This document shows, piece after piece, positions 44,607-53,380 of a stretch of 64,000 bases of DNA; the stretch's first letter is position 1; every line of letters begins with the position of its first letter. Both the position numbers and the translations under genes were made by a program. The notes beneath the pieces are model-generated. The model had not been told where the DNA came from. It saw only the letters and a program-made list of their open reading frames with translations, and did no database searches. Origin of the DNA: G963662675 sp963662675 (lineage in GTDB: Bacteria > Bacteroidota > Bacteroidia > Bacteroidales > Prolixibacteraceae); contig CAXXHP010000002.1 of the NCBI GenBank assembly GCA_963662675.2, forward strand, positions 248,001 through 312,000. The letters run 5' to 3'.

Positions 44607-44678
44607 GGTCCCGTAGTTCAACGGATAGAATAGCAGTTTCCTAAACTGTAGATATGGGTTCGATTCCCGTCGGGACTA
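44607..44678 (+). tRNA. tRNA-Arg (anticodon CCT)
   Basis: 72 nt, without encoded CCA. Acceptor GGTCCCG pairs with CGGGACT (one G-U at position 1-72); D-stem GTTC/GAAT; anticodon stem GCAGT/ACTGT with loop TTCCTAA, giving CCT at 34-36; T-stem ATGGG/CCCGT around TTCGATT. The discriminator is A. It decodes AGG arginine codons. It lies in the gap between sdhC and the GIY-YIG gene. Confidence 0.95.
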
Positions 44679-44719
44679 CAAAAAGAGGTGCTTATGCCTC
44701 TTTTTTTTATTTTTGTACT

Positions 44720-44965
44720 ATGGCTTACTACTCATATGTTGTTTATAACCTCGAACATCACCGTTTTCATTATGGTGTTTGTAAGGATGTGACAAAAATT
44801 GAACGCGCCCACAATCAAGGTTTGATAAAAGATACCAAGGGAACAAGCCCTTGGGCGTTGGTGTATCATGAAGAGTTTTTGAATGAAGAGCTTGCAATCA
44901 GGCAGATACGTTTTTATCGAACTGTTGCGGGACAACGTCATTTAAAACGGAAACTAAATTTTTAG
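44720..44965 (+). CDS. GIY-YIG nuclease-family protein
   Basis: 81 aa from the ATG at 44720. YYSYVVYNLEHHRFHYGVCKDVTKIERAHN corresponds to the GIY-YIG core (first GIY replaced by YYS, second YIG by HYG), and the helix after it has WALVYHEEFLNEELAIRQIRFY. It is the small UPF0213-like, single-domain type, often found near tRNA genes. It starts 41 bp after the tRNA. Nuclease activity is uncertain. Confidence 0.75.
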   Translation: MAYYSYVVYNLEHHRFHYGVCKDVTKIERAHNQGLIKDTKGTSPWALVYHEEFLNEELAIRQIRFYRTVAGQRHLKRKLNF

Positions 44966-45066
44966 ATCCTAACACAGGATAGTTAATAATCATTTCTATT
45001 CAACACAATAAGCTGACACCCTTTTTCGTAGTTTTGTTAGGTGAAACTTTTAAATATTAAAGTGAG

Positions 45067-45558
45067 ATGAGAAAACTATTTTTTGGAGCACTAGCATTAA
45101 GCCTTTTATTCTCAGGCTGTAAGGTTTTTGAGAAATTGAAGAAGAAAGATACTGTTGAAACAGTAAGTCAAGAACCTCAAACCAAGGTATTTTCCACACA
45201 GCCGAAGGAAACTGTGCGCGAAAATCCAACTTCGGATGTTATGTATGAGCAGACTGATAAAACTGTAAGAACACAAACAGAGGCATTTACATTTGCACAG
45301 AAAGAGGATGCTACAAAAAATGAAGGGAGCAGTTTTTTTGTAATAATTGGAAGCTTCAGTTCCGTTGATAACGCAAATAGGTACAAGGAGGAGTTAGTTA
45401 AGCAATCCTTCAATCCAATTATTCTGCATAGTGAAACAGGCTATTACCGTGTATGTGTTAATTCATATACCGAAGAATCATTGGCAAGACAACGGGTTCA
45501 CCAGATACGCAATGATTTCCCTAAATATGCAGATACATGGCTCTTGATTAAAAAATAA
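45067..45558 (+). CDS. SPOR domain lipoprotein
   Basis: 163 aa. Lipobox LLFSGCKVF after a short signal, a Lys-rich then Thr/Glu-rich linker, and a C-terminal SPOR domain (SFFVIIGSFSSVDNANRYKEELVKQSFNPI and YYRVCVNSYTEESLARQ). It likely binds septal peptidoglycan glycan strands from the outer-membrane side. Followed by its own terminator. Confidence 0.9.
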   Translation: MRKLFFGALALSLLFSGCKVFEKLKKKDTVETVSQEPQTKVFSTQPKETVRENPTSDVMYEQTDKTVRTQTEAFTFAQKEDATKNEGSSFFVIIGSFSSVDNANRYKEELVKQSFNPIILHSETGYYRVCVNSYTEESLARQRVHQIRNDFPKYADTWLLIKK

Positions 45559-45581
45559 AGTTTCTAGGAAGAAAATATTTG

Positions 45582-45626
45582 AAGCTTATTATCGGACATG
45601 AAAATCTGATAGTAAGCTTTTTTTTG
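45582..45626 (+). terminator. Intrinsic terminator of the SPOR lipoprotein gene
   Basis: AAGCTTATTATC (45582-45593) with GATAGTAAGCTT (45608-45619), 11 of 12 pairs plus G-U, followed by eight T residues. Confidence 0.85.
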
Positions 45627-45666
45627 CAAAAAAATTAGTGGTAAAGGCCGGGAATAGTATGTCGTT

Positions 45667-46848
45667 TTATAATTCCTTTGTAGTTGAGGGAACCTGAAGA
45701 AGGCGTTCAGCAGCTTGTTCCAGTTTCTCATTAGACTTGGCAAAACAAATCCTTAAGTAAGGCGATTTGGTTTTCTCATGATAAAAGGCAGAAATGGGTA
45801 AGGCTGCAACGCCAAAATCCCGAGCAAGTCGTTCCGCAAAAACAGTATCTGGTTCATCTGATAGCATCGAATAATCAATTAATTGAAAGTAACCCCCGAG
45901 TGCTGGAATTACATTGTACATACTGTTCTCTAATAGACGGTTGAAGTAGTTTCTTTTGCCTTGATAAAGCTCTGATACTTCTTCGGTAGGATAACTTTTG
46001 GGCAAATAATCTGCTAAAGCATATTGCAGTGGCGAATTAACATTGTAGATCTGAAATTGTTGCATTTTTCTAAATTCCGCCATTAGTTTTTCAGGTGCCA
46101 GGCAGTATGAAATACCCCACCCATTGATATTGTATAAAGGGGCTAGGGAGGAAATAATAAAACTGCGATTAATCAATTTTTCATAGCGGGCAATACTCTG
46201 GTGGTTCTGATTATCAAATATTAATGATTCAAATACTTCATCACTCAAGATAATGATGTTGGTTCCATTTGTTAAACGTTGCAATTGTACCATGTCATTT
46301 TCTGACAACACACTGCCTGTTGGATTGTGAGGAGAGTTAATAATGATCATTCGTGTTTTCGTCGTGATCATTTTTCGAAGTTCTTCCCAGTCAATTTTAA
46401 ATCCGGGTGATTTAAGTTGAATATATACCGGTTTGCCCCCATTTAATAGAATGGAAGGAGCAAAGGATTCAAATGTAGGTTCGAAAACGATAACTTCGTC
46501 ATCATCCTTAATAACTGAGCTAATAGTTGTATGGATGGCTTGGACAGTTCCAGCAGTAATTGTCACCTCTGTTTTCGGATTATATTCATGCCCATAATAT
46601 TCTTTAACCCGGACCGAAATTTCTTTCCGTAACTTATAGATCCCTTCTAATGGTGCATAGTTATTGTAGTCCGATTTTAGATAATAGCTCGCAAGGTCGA
46701 CCAGTTCTGCAGGACATGGAAACTCAGTTTTCCCGATGGCCATATCGATGGCTCCTGTTTCCTCGATGATTTCGCTAATCGAAGAAGAAACACTGCGTGT
46801 TGTATTGGGAAGTTTTGATTGTACCATAGTTGAAAAATCAGGCGGCAA
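45667..46848 (-). CDS. Class I/II aminotransferase-fold protein lacking the PLP lysine
   Basis: 393 aa, closest in pattern to methionine aminotransferase YbdL/MtnE-like enzymes: NNYAPLEGIYKLRKEI, the cofactor-binding NSPHNPTG (Asn175), LSDEV (Asp203) and substrate carboxylate Arg366 in YLRICFAK are kept. At the catalytic segment, where relatives read SSFGKTYHVTGW, this reads SSLAPLYNINGWG, with Pro237 at the lysine position and Phe in place of the usual Tyr of DEVY. The codons are CTA GCC CCT, with no lysine in the vicinity. It cannot form the internal Schiff base in the usual way. Start ATG at 46846-46848. It lies beside recO. Confidence 0.85.
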   Translation of the reverse strand: MPPDFSTMVQSKLPNTTRSVSSSISEIIEETGAIDMAIGKTEFPCPAELVDLASYYLKSDYNNYAPLEGIYKLRKEISVRVKEYYGHEYNPKTEVTITAGTVQAIHTTISSVIKDDDEVIVFEPTFESFAPSILLNGGKPVYIQLKSPGFKIDWEELRKMITTKTRMIIINSPHNPTGSVLSENDMVQLQRLTNGTNIIILSDEVFESLIFDNQNHQSIARYEKLINRSFIISSLAPLYNINGWGISYCLAPEKLMAEFRKMQQFQIYNVNSPLQYALADYLPKSYPTEEVSELYQGKRNYFNRLLENSMYNVIPALGGYFQLIDYSMLSDEPDTVFAERLARDFGVAALPISAFYHEKTKSPYLRICFAKSNEKLEQAAERLLQVPSTTKEL

Positions 46849-46914
46849 AATTAAGAAAATGCCGGACTTATTGCTTTTCTAATTTCAAAATTACGGAATA
46901 AATAATAAGCTGAG

Positions 46915-47640
46915 TTACTCAAATACTTCTTTTAGAACAGATAACGATTTTATTTCTCCCTGAAAGTCAAGATGTATTTTGAAATACTCTATTAGCTTGG
47001 ATAACAAAATAGAACGCTGATAGTTCTTAAAAGATAACTTTTCTACTTCTGTCATTTCATATCGGTATAGTTCCATGAAACTTTTGGTAGTACCTTCATC
47101 CATGAATTGGTTATGAATAGGTTCCTTTTGCTTAAAAGATGCGGAATTTAGATCAAAAAACCGTACCCCTGGTTTGTCCGGAGCTTGTGGAGAGAAACCC
47201 AGATAGCGAGTGAGTCGGAATAAAAAGGCGACTAAAAAATTGGCAGTTCCTTCTTCTTTCAGATCCAGTAAGCAAAAGGCGTGGAACAGAAAATCGAATA
47301 ATTCAGGATTGGCTTCTTCTTCCCTTAAGCATTTCATTAATAATTCGGATATAAAAATGGCTTGTGAACTTTTTTTTATATCGAAAGGAAGATTATCAAA
47401 AGGCATGGCTATTCGCGCATTCTTTAACCGTTGAATATTTTTGCCGGGCTTGTGGTAGACCTCAAGATCGAGCAGAAATAAAGGTTGGAATAAGTTGACC
47501 TTTAAATTGGATCTTTTTGACCGACTCCTGTTTACGATATATGATTGCTGCCCATATTTCTCAGTATAAATTCGGGCAATCATCGCAGAATCCGAATAAT
47601 TTAGATGATGCAGAAATATTCCTCTGGTATTTTCAAGCAC
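46915..47640 (-). CDS. recO: DNA repair protein RecO
   Basis: 241 aa. The N-terminal OB-fold part reads GIFLHHLNYSDSAMIARIYTEKYGQQSYIV; the helical C-terminal part has the SELLMKCLREEEANPELFDF type pattern. RecO promotes RecA loading and strand annealing in the RecFOR pathway. The zinc-finger cysteines are absent, as usual in Bacteroidota. It starts 14 bp after the porZ stop codon, in an operon-like arrangement. Confidence 0.92.
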   Translation of the reverse strand: MLENTRGIFLHHLNYSDSAMIARIYTEKYGQQSYIVNRSRSKRSNLKVNLFQPLFLLDLEVYHKPGKNIQRLKNARIAMPFDNLPFDIKKSSQAIFISELLMKCLREEEANPELFDFLFHAFCLLDLKEEGTANFLVAFLFRLTRYLGFSPQAPDKPGVRFFDLNSASFKQKEPIHNQFMDEGTTKSFMELYRYEMTEVEKLSFKNYQRSILLSKLIEYFKIHLDFQGEIKSLSVLKEVFE

Positions 47641-47654
47641 AGCTTTACTTTCTT

Positions 47655-49976
47655 TTAATGAATAAAGAGAATTTTTGTAGTGAATGTTTGTTCTCCTGAA
47701 GGATCATTCCCAAATACCATATAAACCCCTGTGCTTACTCGGTTACCGCGTAAGTTCTTACCATTCCAAATGGCTTGTCCACCCAGCGATGTGGTTTCGT
47801 AAACGAGGTTGCCACTGATGTCGGTAATTGTAACATCTGTATCTTCCATTAATCCCTTGATTACAACATCGCCTTCATAATCTTCCCGCACCGGATTCGG
47901 AAAAGCATACACATCAGAAAATGCAGAGTAGCCTGCAGTTGCTTCTCCCATGTAGGAAATCAATCCTTCTACTGTTCCAATAAATACCTCTCCATTTTTT
48001 TCATTGATGGTCAAACTTGTTATTTCATCTGATAAAAGAGGACTATTGCTACTTGTAAAGTGTAGTATTTCTTTTTCTCCGTTTTCGGAGATTAGATAAA
48101 CACCTGAGTTTTTTGTGCCGAACCATTTGCGGTTTGCACCATCTACAGCAATGGCAGTTATCGTTTCTGTACGCAGGAGAGGGTGATAAATACCATCATC
48201 TTCATCCAGTCCGGGTTGTGAAGCGTAAAAAGGGCTTTGTGTCCAAATATTGTCGGGCTTAAAAAAAACAGCTACACCTACTGACGTTCCTACCCATACT
48301 GCACCTTCCTGATCCAGAGCAATAGAATAGATATCATTCATGGAGGTATATTCCTGATCTGTTCCATTTGTAAAGTAGGAAATTAGGGATAGCCGTTTGT
48401 AGTCAGACCCATCAGCCTTTCGAATAGCTAAATTCCTGCCTCTGGGAATCACAATCCATTGGTCATCATCTTTAGTGATTACCATTTGACCAACATCGTA
48501 TGTTGATTGAATGCCTGAAAGGGCAAATGATTCCCATTCGCCATTGGTTTTCAAGACAGAAAGCGGTTTGCCAACAATGGAGTTCGTCACCCAAAGGTTA
48601 CCTTCCGAATCGTAATCCATATCACTAATTCGCACATATGGTTCGTCCGGTTGATCTTCAAGGGCTGTTTGCAGGCTACTGTTGTAATTATGGTATCTGG
48701 CAATAAATTCTCCATCCTGAAATTCGAAAATTCCACCACCCCAAGAACCGGCAAAAATATGGTTGGCATCATGGGGATCAATGGTAATGCACACAATATC
48801 ATGAAAGTTTGCTAGCTCGCTAACATTTTGTCCATTGTAGACTGTCCATTCACCATTCCTGAATTGCTGAATTTGGGCATGGGAAAACATGTTGTTCCAC
48901 GAGGCGGTTCTACCACCGGGGGCAAGCCATATGTCACTTCCCTGAGATGTCAGGGTAAAAACATTGTTGTCAACTGGGCCTTCAGGCATAATTGAGCTAT
49001 AACCACTTTCTGATTTTTTGATGAGGGCATATTTATCGTCGGCTATCCAGATAATTCCATTTTCATCAACCAAAGCACTGTTCGCATAAATGCTATTTAC
49101 CGTGTAGGAGGGCAGCTGATAACTTGTTACCTGATCAATTAATGTGTGTGTTAAATCGTAAACATCAATTTGGCTACTACAACTTACTACCAATTTGTTG
49201 GCTGCAACTTGCAAATCACAAATATTGTCTAAAGCGGGTAGGTAAGGGCTCCAAATTTCATTTGTTAGTTTATACAGTTCATCTCCATCGGTTGTGCCTC
49301 CATTATAGTTTGCTATTATTTCGCCACCAAAATACGCCAACTGATCAAATTCTTCATTGGCGTGAGGAATTGTTTCAACCTTTTCCCAGTTGTGAAAATC
49401 CTGTAGGTTTGATGAGTTTATATCAGCTTTGTAAATCCCATTTTCTGTTGCAGCATATAGAAATTGCCCGTCAAAAGTCATGTCCAGAACTACGACATAT
49501 GAACCATTTTCTCCAATATAATAGGTGTCTTTAATTTCCTTTTTTTCAAGGTTGATAGCTACAATTCCGAAGCCACAAGAGAGGTAGGCTGTTTGCCCAA
49601 CAAACAGTATGTTATAAATGGTTTTATCAGCGGGTAATTGTTTGCGTTTAATTGCAGACAAGTTGAAAATTTCGTCGTTGTAGATCAAGTCGAGGTTGCT
49701 ATTATTATAGGCAACGATTACCACATCTGCGTCTTCACCATAACCTGCCGTTTGGATACCGACATCAGAAAGACCATTTATACCCGTCAGCTTATACAGA
49801 CTATTGTCTGATTTATTGTATGTGAAGATTCCGCCGGTGGTAACACAATAAACCTTGTTGTCGGTAAGAACCAATTTTTGTGCCGAAGAAAACGACATGT
49901 AATCAGTCCACTCGCCTAGTGCAAAAGCCGGATAAGTAGACAGGAGGATCAATAGAAAGGGTATAATTCGTTTCAT
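47655..49976 (-). CDS. porZ: Type IX secretion system protein PorZ-like (beta-propeller)
   Basis: 773 aa, close to the 776 aa of P. gingivalis PorZ. A signal peptide (MKRIIPFLLILLSTYPAFA) precedes WTDYMSFSSAQKLVLTDNKVYCVTTGGIFTYN and many two-component-regulator-type propeller repeats, for example IWIADDKYALI, VWVGTSVGVAVF, KWFGTKNSGVYL. The end has AFPNPVREDYEGDVVI and an extended beta domain, the CTD-type sorting signal of type IX cargo. PorZ is a surface component that participates in attachment of secreted proteins to A-LPS. It is the only type IX gene in the window. Confidence 0.85.
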   Translation of the reverse strand: MKRIIPFLLILLSTYPAFALGEWTDYMSFSSAQKLVLTDNKVYCVTTGGIFTYNKSDNSLYKLTGINGLSDVGIQTAGYGEDADVVIVAYNNSNLDLIYNDEIFNLSAIKRKQLPADKTIYNILFVGQTAYLSCGFGIVAINLEKKEIKDTYYIGENGSYVVVLDMTFDGQFLYAATENGIYKADINSSNLQDFHNWEKVETIPHANEEFDQLAYFGGEIIANYNGGTTDGDELYKLTNEIWSPYLPALDNICDLQVAANKLVVSCSSQIDVYDLTHTLIDQVTSYQLPSYTVNSIYANSALVDENGIIWIADDKYALIKKSESGYSSIMPEGPVDNNVFTLTSQGSDIWLAPGGRTASWNNMFSHAQIQQFRNGEWTVYNGQNVSELANFHDIVCITIDPHDANHIFAGSWGGGIFEFQDGEFIARYHNYNSSLQTALEDQPDEPYVRISDMDYDSEGNLWVTNSIVGKPLSVLKTNGEWESFALSGIQSTYDVGQMVITKDDDQWIVIPRGRNLAIRKADGSDYKRLSLISYFTNGTDQEYTSMNDIYSIALDQEGAVWVGTSVGVAVFFKPDNIWTQSPFYASQPGLDEDDGIYHPLLRTETITAIAVDGANRKWFGTKNSGVYLISENGEKEILHFTSSNSPLLSDEITSLTINEKNGEVFIGTVEGLISYMGEATAGYSAFSDVYAFPNPVREDYEGDVVIKGLMEDTDVTITDISGNLVYETTSLGGQAIWNGKNLRGNRVSTGVYMVFGNDPSGEQTFTTKILFIH

Positions 49977-49985
49977 GTATGAGTA

Positions 49986-50558
49986 TTAACGTTTCAAAAA
50001 GGTCACCAATTTTTGAACAGCACGCGCCCGATGGCTAATTTTATTCTTCTCGTTCAGGTTCATCTCTGCAAATGTTTCTAAATACCCATCGGGTTGAAAA
50101 ATGGGGTCGTATCCAAAACCTTCGTCTCCTCTCTTATCCGTTCGGATTTTACCATTAACAATACCTTCAAAAAGGATTTCTTCGCCATCAATAACCAGCG
50201 AGATAACAGTTCTAAAACGAGCTTTCCGGTTTTTTATTTCACGCATTCCGAGGAGGACTTTCTCCATGTTTGCTTCGGCACTTTTTTCTTCGCCGGCATA
50301 GCGTGCAGAATATACTCCTGGTTCTCCATTTAGTGCCTCAATTTCCAGTCCGGTGTCATCGGCAAAGCAATTGTTTCCATATTTATTAAAGATATAAAAT
50401 GCTTTTTGCGAGGCATTTCCTTCCAGTGTTGGACAGGTTTCCGGAATGTCTTCATCGCAACCGATATCCTTTAGTCCGAGCAGTTCAATACGATCGCCTA
50501 AGATGTGTTGAATTTCTTTTAGTTTATGCTGATTGTTTGTGGCAAAAACGAGTTTCAT
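49986..50558 (-). CDS. rdgB: Non-canonical purine NTP pyrophosphatase (RdgB/HAM1)
   Basis: 190 aa from the ATG at 50556-50558. Begins KLVFATNNQHKLKEI, has the catalytic-region FADDTGLEIEALNGEPGVYSARYAG, GFGYDPIFQPDG and ISHRARAVQKL. It hydrolyses ITP, XTP and dITP to prevent their incorporation into nucleic acids. It lies 9 bp upstream of porZ on the same strand. Confidence 0.95.
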   Translation of the reverse strand: MKLVFATNNQHKLKEIQHILGDRIELLGLKDIGCDEDIPETCPTLEGNASQKAFYIFNKYGNNCFADDTGLEIEALNGEPGVYSARYAGEEKSAEANMEKVLLGMREIKNRKARFRTVISLVIDGEEILFEGIVNGKIRTDKRGDEGFGYDPIFQPDGYLETFAEMNLNEKNKISHRARAVQKLVTFLKR

Positions 50559-50619
50559 GCGCAATTTTATTTTATCTGTTTAGTATTTTTGAAGTAGTCA
50601 AATTTACAAAAACCTTCCA

Positions 50620-51330
50620 ATGACCAATGATCAAATAATCAGTATGATGATAGAAGACCTGAAAAAGGCCTCAACACCTGAGCGTAAAACCCAGGCTGCT
50701 ACTAATTTCCCCACGAGTATGGAGATGTTTGGGATACGTATGCCGGATTTAAAACTGATTGTTAAAAATTGGAGCGAAATTTTAGCTGAGTTTCCGGTTG
50801 AACGGTGGATTGAGCTATGCCTTTTACTTACAAAACAGGATATTCTTGAGTGTCAGATTCTAGCATATGAACTGCTCTGGAAAAACAAAAAGGCATTGAA
50901 ATCTCTAAATGAAGAACAGGTTATTAAACTTGGGAGAACACTTGACAATTGGGTATCAACTGATACTTATTGCACAATGATTGCCGGGTGGCATTGGCGA
51001 GAAGGAACCCTTCCTGACAAACAAATATTAGACTGGTTAAACAGCAAAAATCGTTGGTTACGTCGTACAGCTGTGGTTTGCACCATCCCGCTAAACCTAC
51101 GGGCAAAAGGAGGAACCGGGGATCCGAAGAGAACCTTGATGGTTTGCAAAAAAGTAGTAAACGATCGGGATGACATGGTAATCAAAGCCCTTTCGTGGGC
51201 GTTGCGCGAGCTTTCCAAATCAGATAAGCAATCAGTTGTTGACTTTATGGATCAATATTGGGATCAGCTGCATGGGCGGGTAAAACGAGAGGTGAGCACT
51301 AAACTGGAAACCGGTCGGAAAAATGGGTAG
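50620..51330 (+). CDS. DNA alkylation repair protein (AlkD-like HEAT repeat)
   Basis: 236 aa of HEAT-like repeats. NWVSTDTYC carries the aspartate at the catalytic position of AlkD, RWLRRTAVV a conserved arginine, and ALSWALRELSK the conserved tryptophan. Homologues excise bulky or cationic alkylated bases without base flipping. It points away from the rdgB gene and towards the HxlR regulator. Confidence 0.85.
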   Translation: MTNDQIISMMIEDLKKASTPERKTQAATNFPTSMEMFGIRMPDLKLIVKNWSEILAEFPVERWIELCLLLTKQDILECQILAYELLWKNKKALKSLNEEQVIKLGRTLDNWVSTDTYCTMIAGWHWREGTLPDKQILDWLNSKNRWLRRTAVVCTIPLNLRAKGGTGDPKRTLMVCKKVVNDRDDMVIKALSWALRELSKSDKQSVVDFMDQYWDQLHGRVKREVSTKLETGRKNG

Positions 51331-51335
51331 TAATT

Positions 51336-51701
51336 CTAGCCTGTAAATGCCTTTCGTGATTTTTCAATAGTCTCAAAATTATTAATTGCCCAGCTTGATA
51401 GATTATTGATATGTGGTAGCAAGCTTTTCCCGAGTTCGGTGAGCTGATATTCTACCTTAGGCGGAATTTGGGGGTATATTTTTCTCGAAATCAGCCCATC
51501 CGCTTCCAGTGTTCTGAGTGTAACAGTCAGCATTTTTTGTGAGATATCATCTATCGCACTATTTAGATCCTTAAAGCGCATCACACCTCCTTCACCTAAA
51601 ACCAAAAGAATTAGGATTGACCACTTGTCGCCAAAGCGGGCCAGTATGTTTCTTACCGGACACTTTTCTGTATTCATAAATTTTTCTGAAATATTTTTCA
51701 T
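51336..51701 (-). CDS. HxlR-family transcriptional regulator
   Basis: 121 aa from the ATG at 51699-51701; an in-frame TTG upstream would give a longer form. CPVRNILARFGDKWSILILLVLGEGGVMRFKDLNSAIDDISQKMLTVTLRTLEADGLISRKIYPQIPPKVEYQLTELG matches HxlR winged helix proteins. The conserved Cys (C-P-V) near the N-terminus is the redox-sensing residue in relatives such as QorR and HypR. It is divergent from the NmrA-type reductase gene and probably controls it through the inverted repeat at 51739-51780. Confidence 0.9.
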   Translation of the reverse strand: MKNISEKFMNTEKCPVRNILARFGDKWSILILLVLGEGGVMRFKDLNSAIDDISQKMLTVTLRTLEADGLISRKIYPQIPPKVEYQLTELGKSLLPHINNLSSWAINNFETIEKSRKAFTG

Positions 51702-51738
51702 CACTTTTATTCTGAAAATCAATAATACTAACCTATTG

Positions 51739-51796
51739 GTAACTAATTGATGCCGCAGTAACGTATTGATTATTAGTTACTGTGTTTTTACCTTTG
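51739..51796 (+). promoter_or_regulatory. Probable operator and promoter of the NmrA-type reductase gene
   Basis: A perfect 9-bp inverted repeat, GTAACTAAT (51739-51747) and ATTAGTTAC (51772-51780), with 24 bp between. A promoter fits inside the region: ATTG at 51765-51768 and TACCTTTG at 51789-51796, spacer 20 bp. The right half-site lies between the -33 and -7 elements, where a bound HxlR dimer would block RNA polymerase. Binding by the adjacent HxlR protein is inference. Confidence 0.55.
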
Positions 51797-51849
51797 ACTC
51801 TCCAAAAGTAAGTTAATTTCTTTTATAAATTGTAAATATAAATTTAGAA

Positions 51850-52728
51850 ATGATGAAAAAGATATTGGTAACCGGAGCAACCGGAGGTTTAGGTGGGGAA
51901 GTTTTAAAGTTGTTAGTTCAGAAATCTGGCACTGAGGGTATATCGGCCATTGCAAGGAACGTTTCAAAATTAACTTCATATAAGGAACAGGGAGTTAATG
52001 TCATTCAGGCTGATTATGATGATAAAGCATCTTTGGTTAAAGCTTTTCAAGGAATTGATACGCTTTATTTTGTGTCAGGGAGTGATATTCCCAAAAGGGC
52101 TCTACAACATCAAAATGTAGTTGCTGCAGCAAAAGAAGCTAGAGTAAAACATGTTGTTTACACGAGTTTTCAGCGCAAAGACGAAACAGCGAATTCGCCA
52201 ATTGCACCAGTTGCTTCGGCACATCTGCAAACAGAAAAATTGCTCAAAGAGTCGGGCATGACTTATACCATTATGAAACATACGCTGTATGCAGAAGTGC
52301 TCCCTATGTTTTTGGGTGATAAGGTTTTTGAAAGTGGTGTAATTTATCAGCCGGCAGGGGACGGGAAAGTCGCTTTTGCCTCTCGTTCTGATATGGCAAA
52401 GGCTGGTGTTAGCGTGCTGCTTACATCTGGACATGACAACAAAACATATGAAATTTCTTCTGCAAAAACGTACTCTTATTCAGATGTCGCAGATATTTTG
52501 AGTGAAATTAGTGGGAAAAAAATCAGTTATGTGTCTCCTTCTTCAGAAGAATTTACTAAGACACTTTCCGAAGCAGGTGTGCCTGCAGAAATCATAGGCA
52601 TGTCTGTGATGTTTAATGAGGGGATCAAGAAAGGTGAGTTTGATTTTCCGGATACGAAACTTGAAGAGTTGATTGGCAAGAAACCGGAGGACTTATCTGC
52701 CTTTTTAGGTAGAGTATATTCAAAATAA
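51850..52728 (+). CDS. NmrA-type NAD(P)H oxidoreductase, QorB-like
   Basis: 292 aa. An N-terminal NAD(P)-binding Rossmann MMKKILVTGATGGLGGEVLKLL, then GIDTLYFVSGSD and RVKHVVYTSFQRKD, and the catalytic area TIMKHTLYAEVLPMFL. It resembles E. coli QorB (YtfG), a quinone/azo reductase, whose gene is divergent from an HxlR regulator exactly as here. Likely function is detoxification of quinones or electrophiles. Confidence 0.88.
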   Translation: MMKKILVTGATGGLGGEVLKLLVQKSGTEGISAIARNVSKLTSYKEQGVNVIQADYDDKASLVKAFQGIDTLYFVSGSDIPKRALQHQNVVAAAKEARVKHVVYTSFQRKDETANSPIAPVASAHLQTEKLLKESGMTYTIMKHTLYAEVLPMFLGDKVFESGVIYQPAGDGKVAFASRSDMAKAGVSVLLTSGHDNKTYEISSAKTYSYSDVADILSEISGKKISYVSPSSEEFTKTLSEAGVPAEIIGMSVMFNEGIKKGEFDFPDTKLEELIGKKPEDLSAFLGRVYSK

Positions 52729-53380
52729 TATTATTCAATCCGGGCTTCATTCTTTCGGAGTCCCGGATAATTTTTAATTCATTGTTACTCACCTATTCCT
52801 GATTCGTTCCATTCTTAAAACTCTTTCCAATTGGAAGTTTCATGTTATTAATTTCCAGAACGTCTCCAAAGGTGTCATCTATTTTTAACCGAGACTATAA
52901 GTGATTTGTGAATACGTTGAAATCCTTAAATTTTAGTAGGTTTTCATACGGTCTTTGTAAATATGTTGTATATATACTCACCTACTCCTTCATCCCTTTC
53001 AATCAAATTAATTGCATCTAATGGGTAGCTGTAGCTTTATAATAGTTCCAGTTTAGTCAATCTGCAAACATGGTCCAATATGTGTTCGCCTTTTTTTTAT
53101 GCGATAATAAAACGGGAATAAGTTTTTAATAATGAATTGATTAGATCAGTGGCTCTATTCTTTCAACGAAATACGAATACAACTAATCTGTCGTTTATTG
53201 AATTGGGTAGAGGTTTATTGTGATTAGAAAGGGAGTTGGAGGAAAAATGTCCTATTAGAAAAAAGAAGGGGACTGCACAATGATGATAATACCAGATGAA
53301 ATGATTCGTTTTAGACTGAACAAGTGAGGGTATTATCCGTATTAGATTAAATGATTTTATCAACCAATAATTATACCAGC
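52729..53380. other. 652-bp intergenic region
   Basis: It has the terminator of the reductase gene at 52738-52775. No credible ORF or conserved RNA was seen in the remainder, which is AT-rich; two loosely similar ACTCACCTA-CT tracts (52787 and 52977) differ too much to call a repeat. Confidence 0.35.
52738..52775 (+). terminator. Intrinsic terminator of the NmrA-type reductase gene
   Basis: ATCCGGG (52738-52744) pairs with CCCGGAT (52762-52768), followed by AATTTTTAATT. Confidence 0.75.

Noticed and set aside
44607..44678. tRNA-Arg as an integration site of a genomic island
   Set aside because: No second copy of its 3' end, no integrase and no composition shift were found nearby.
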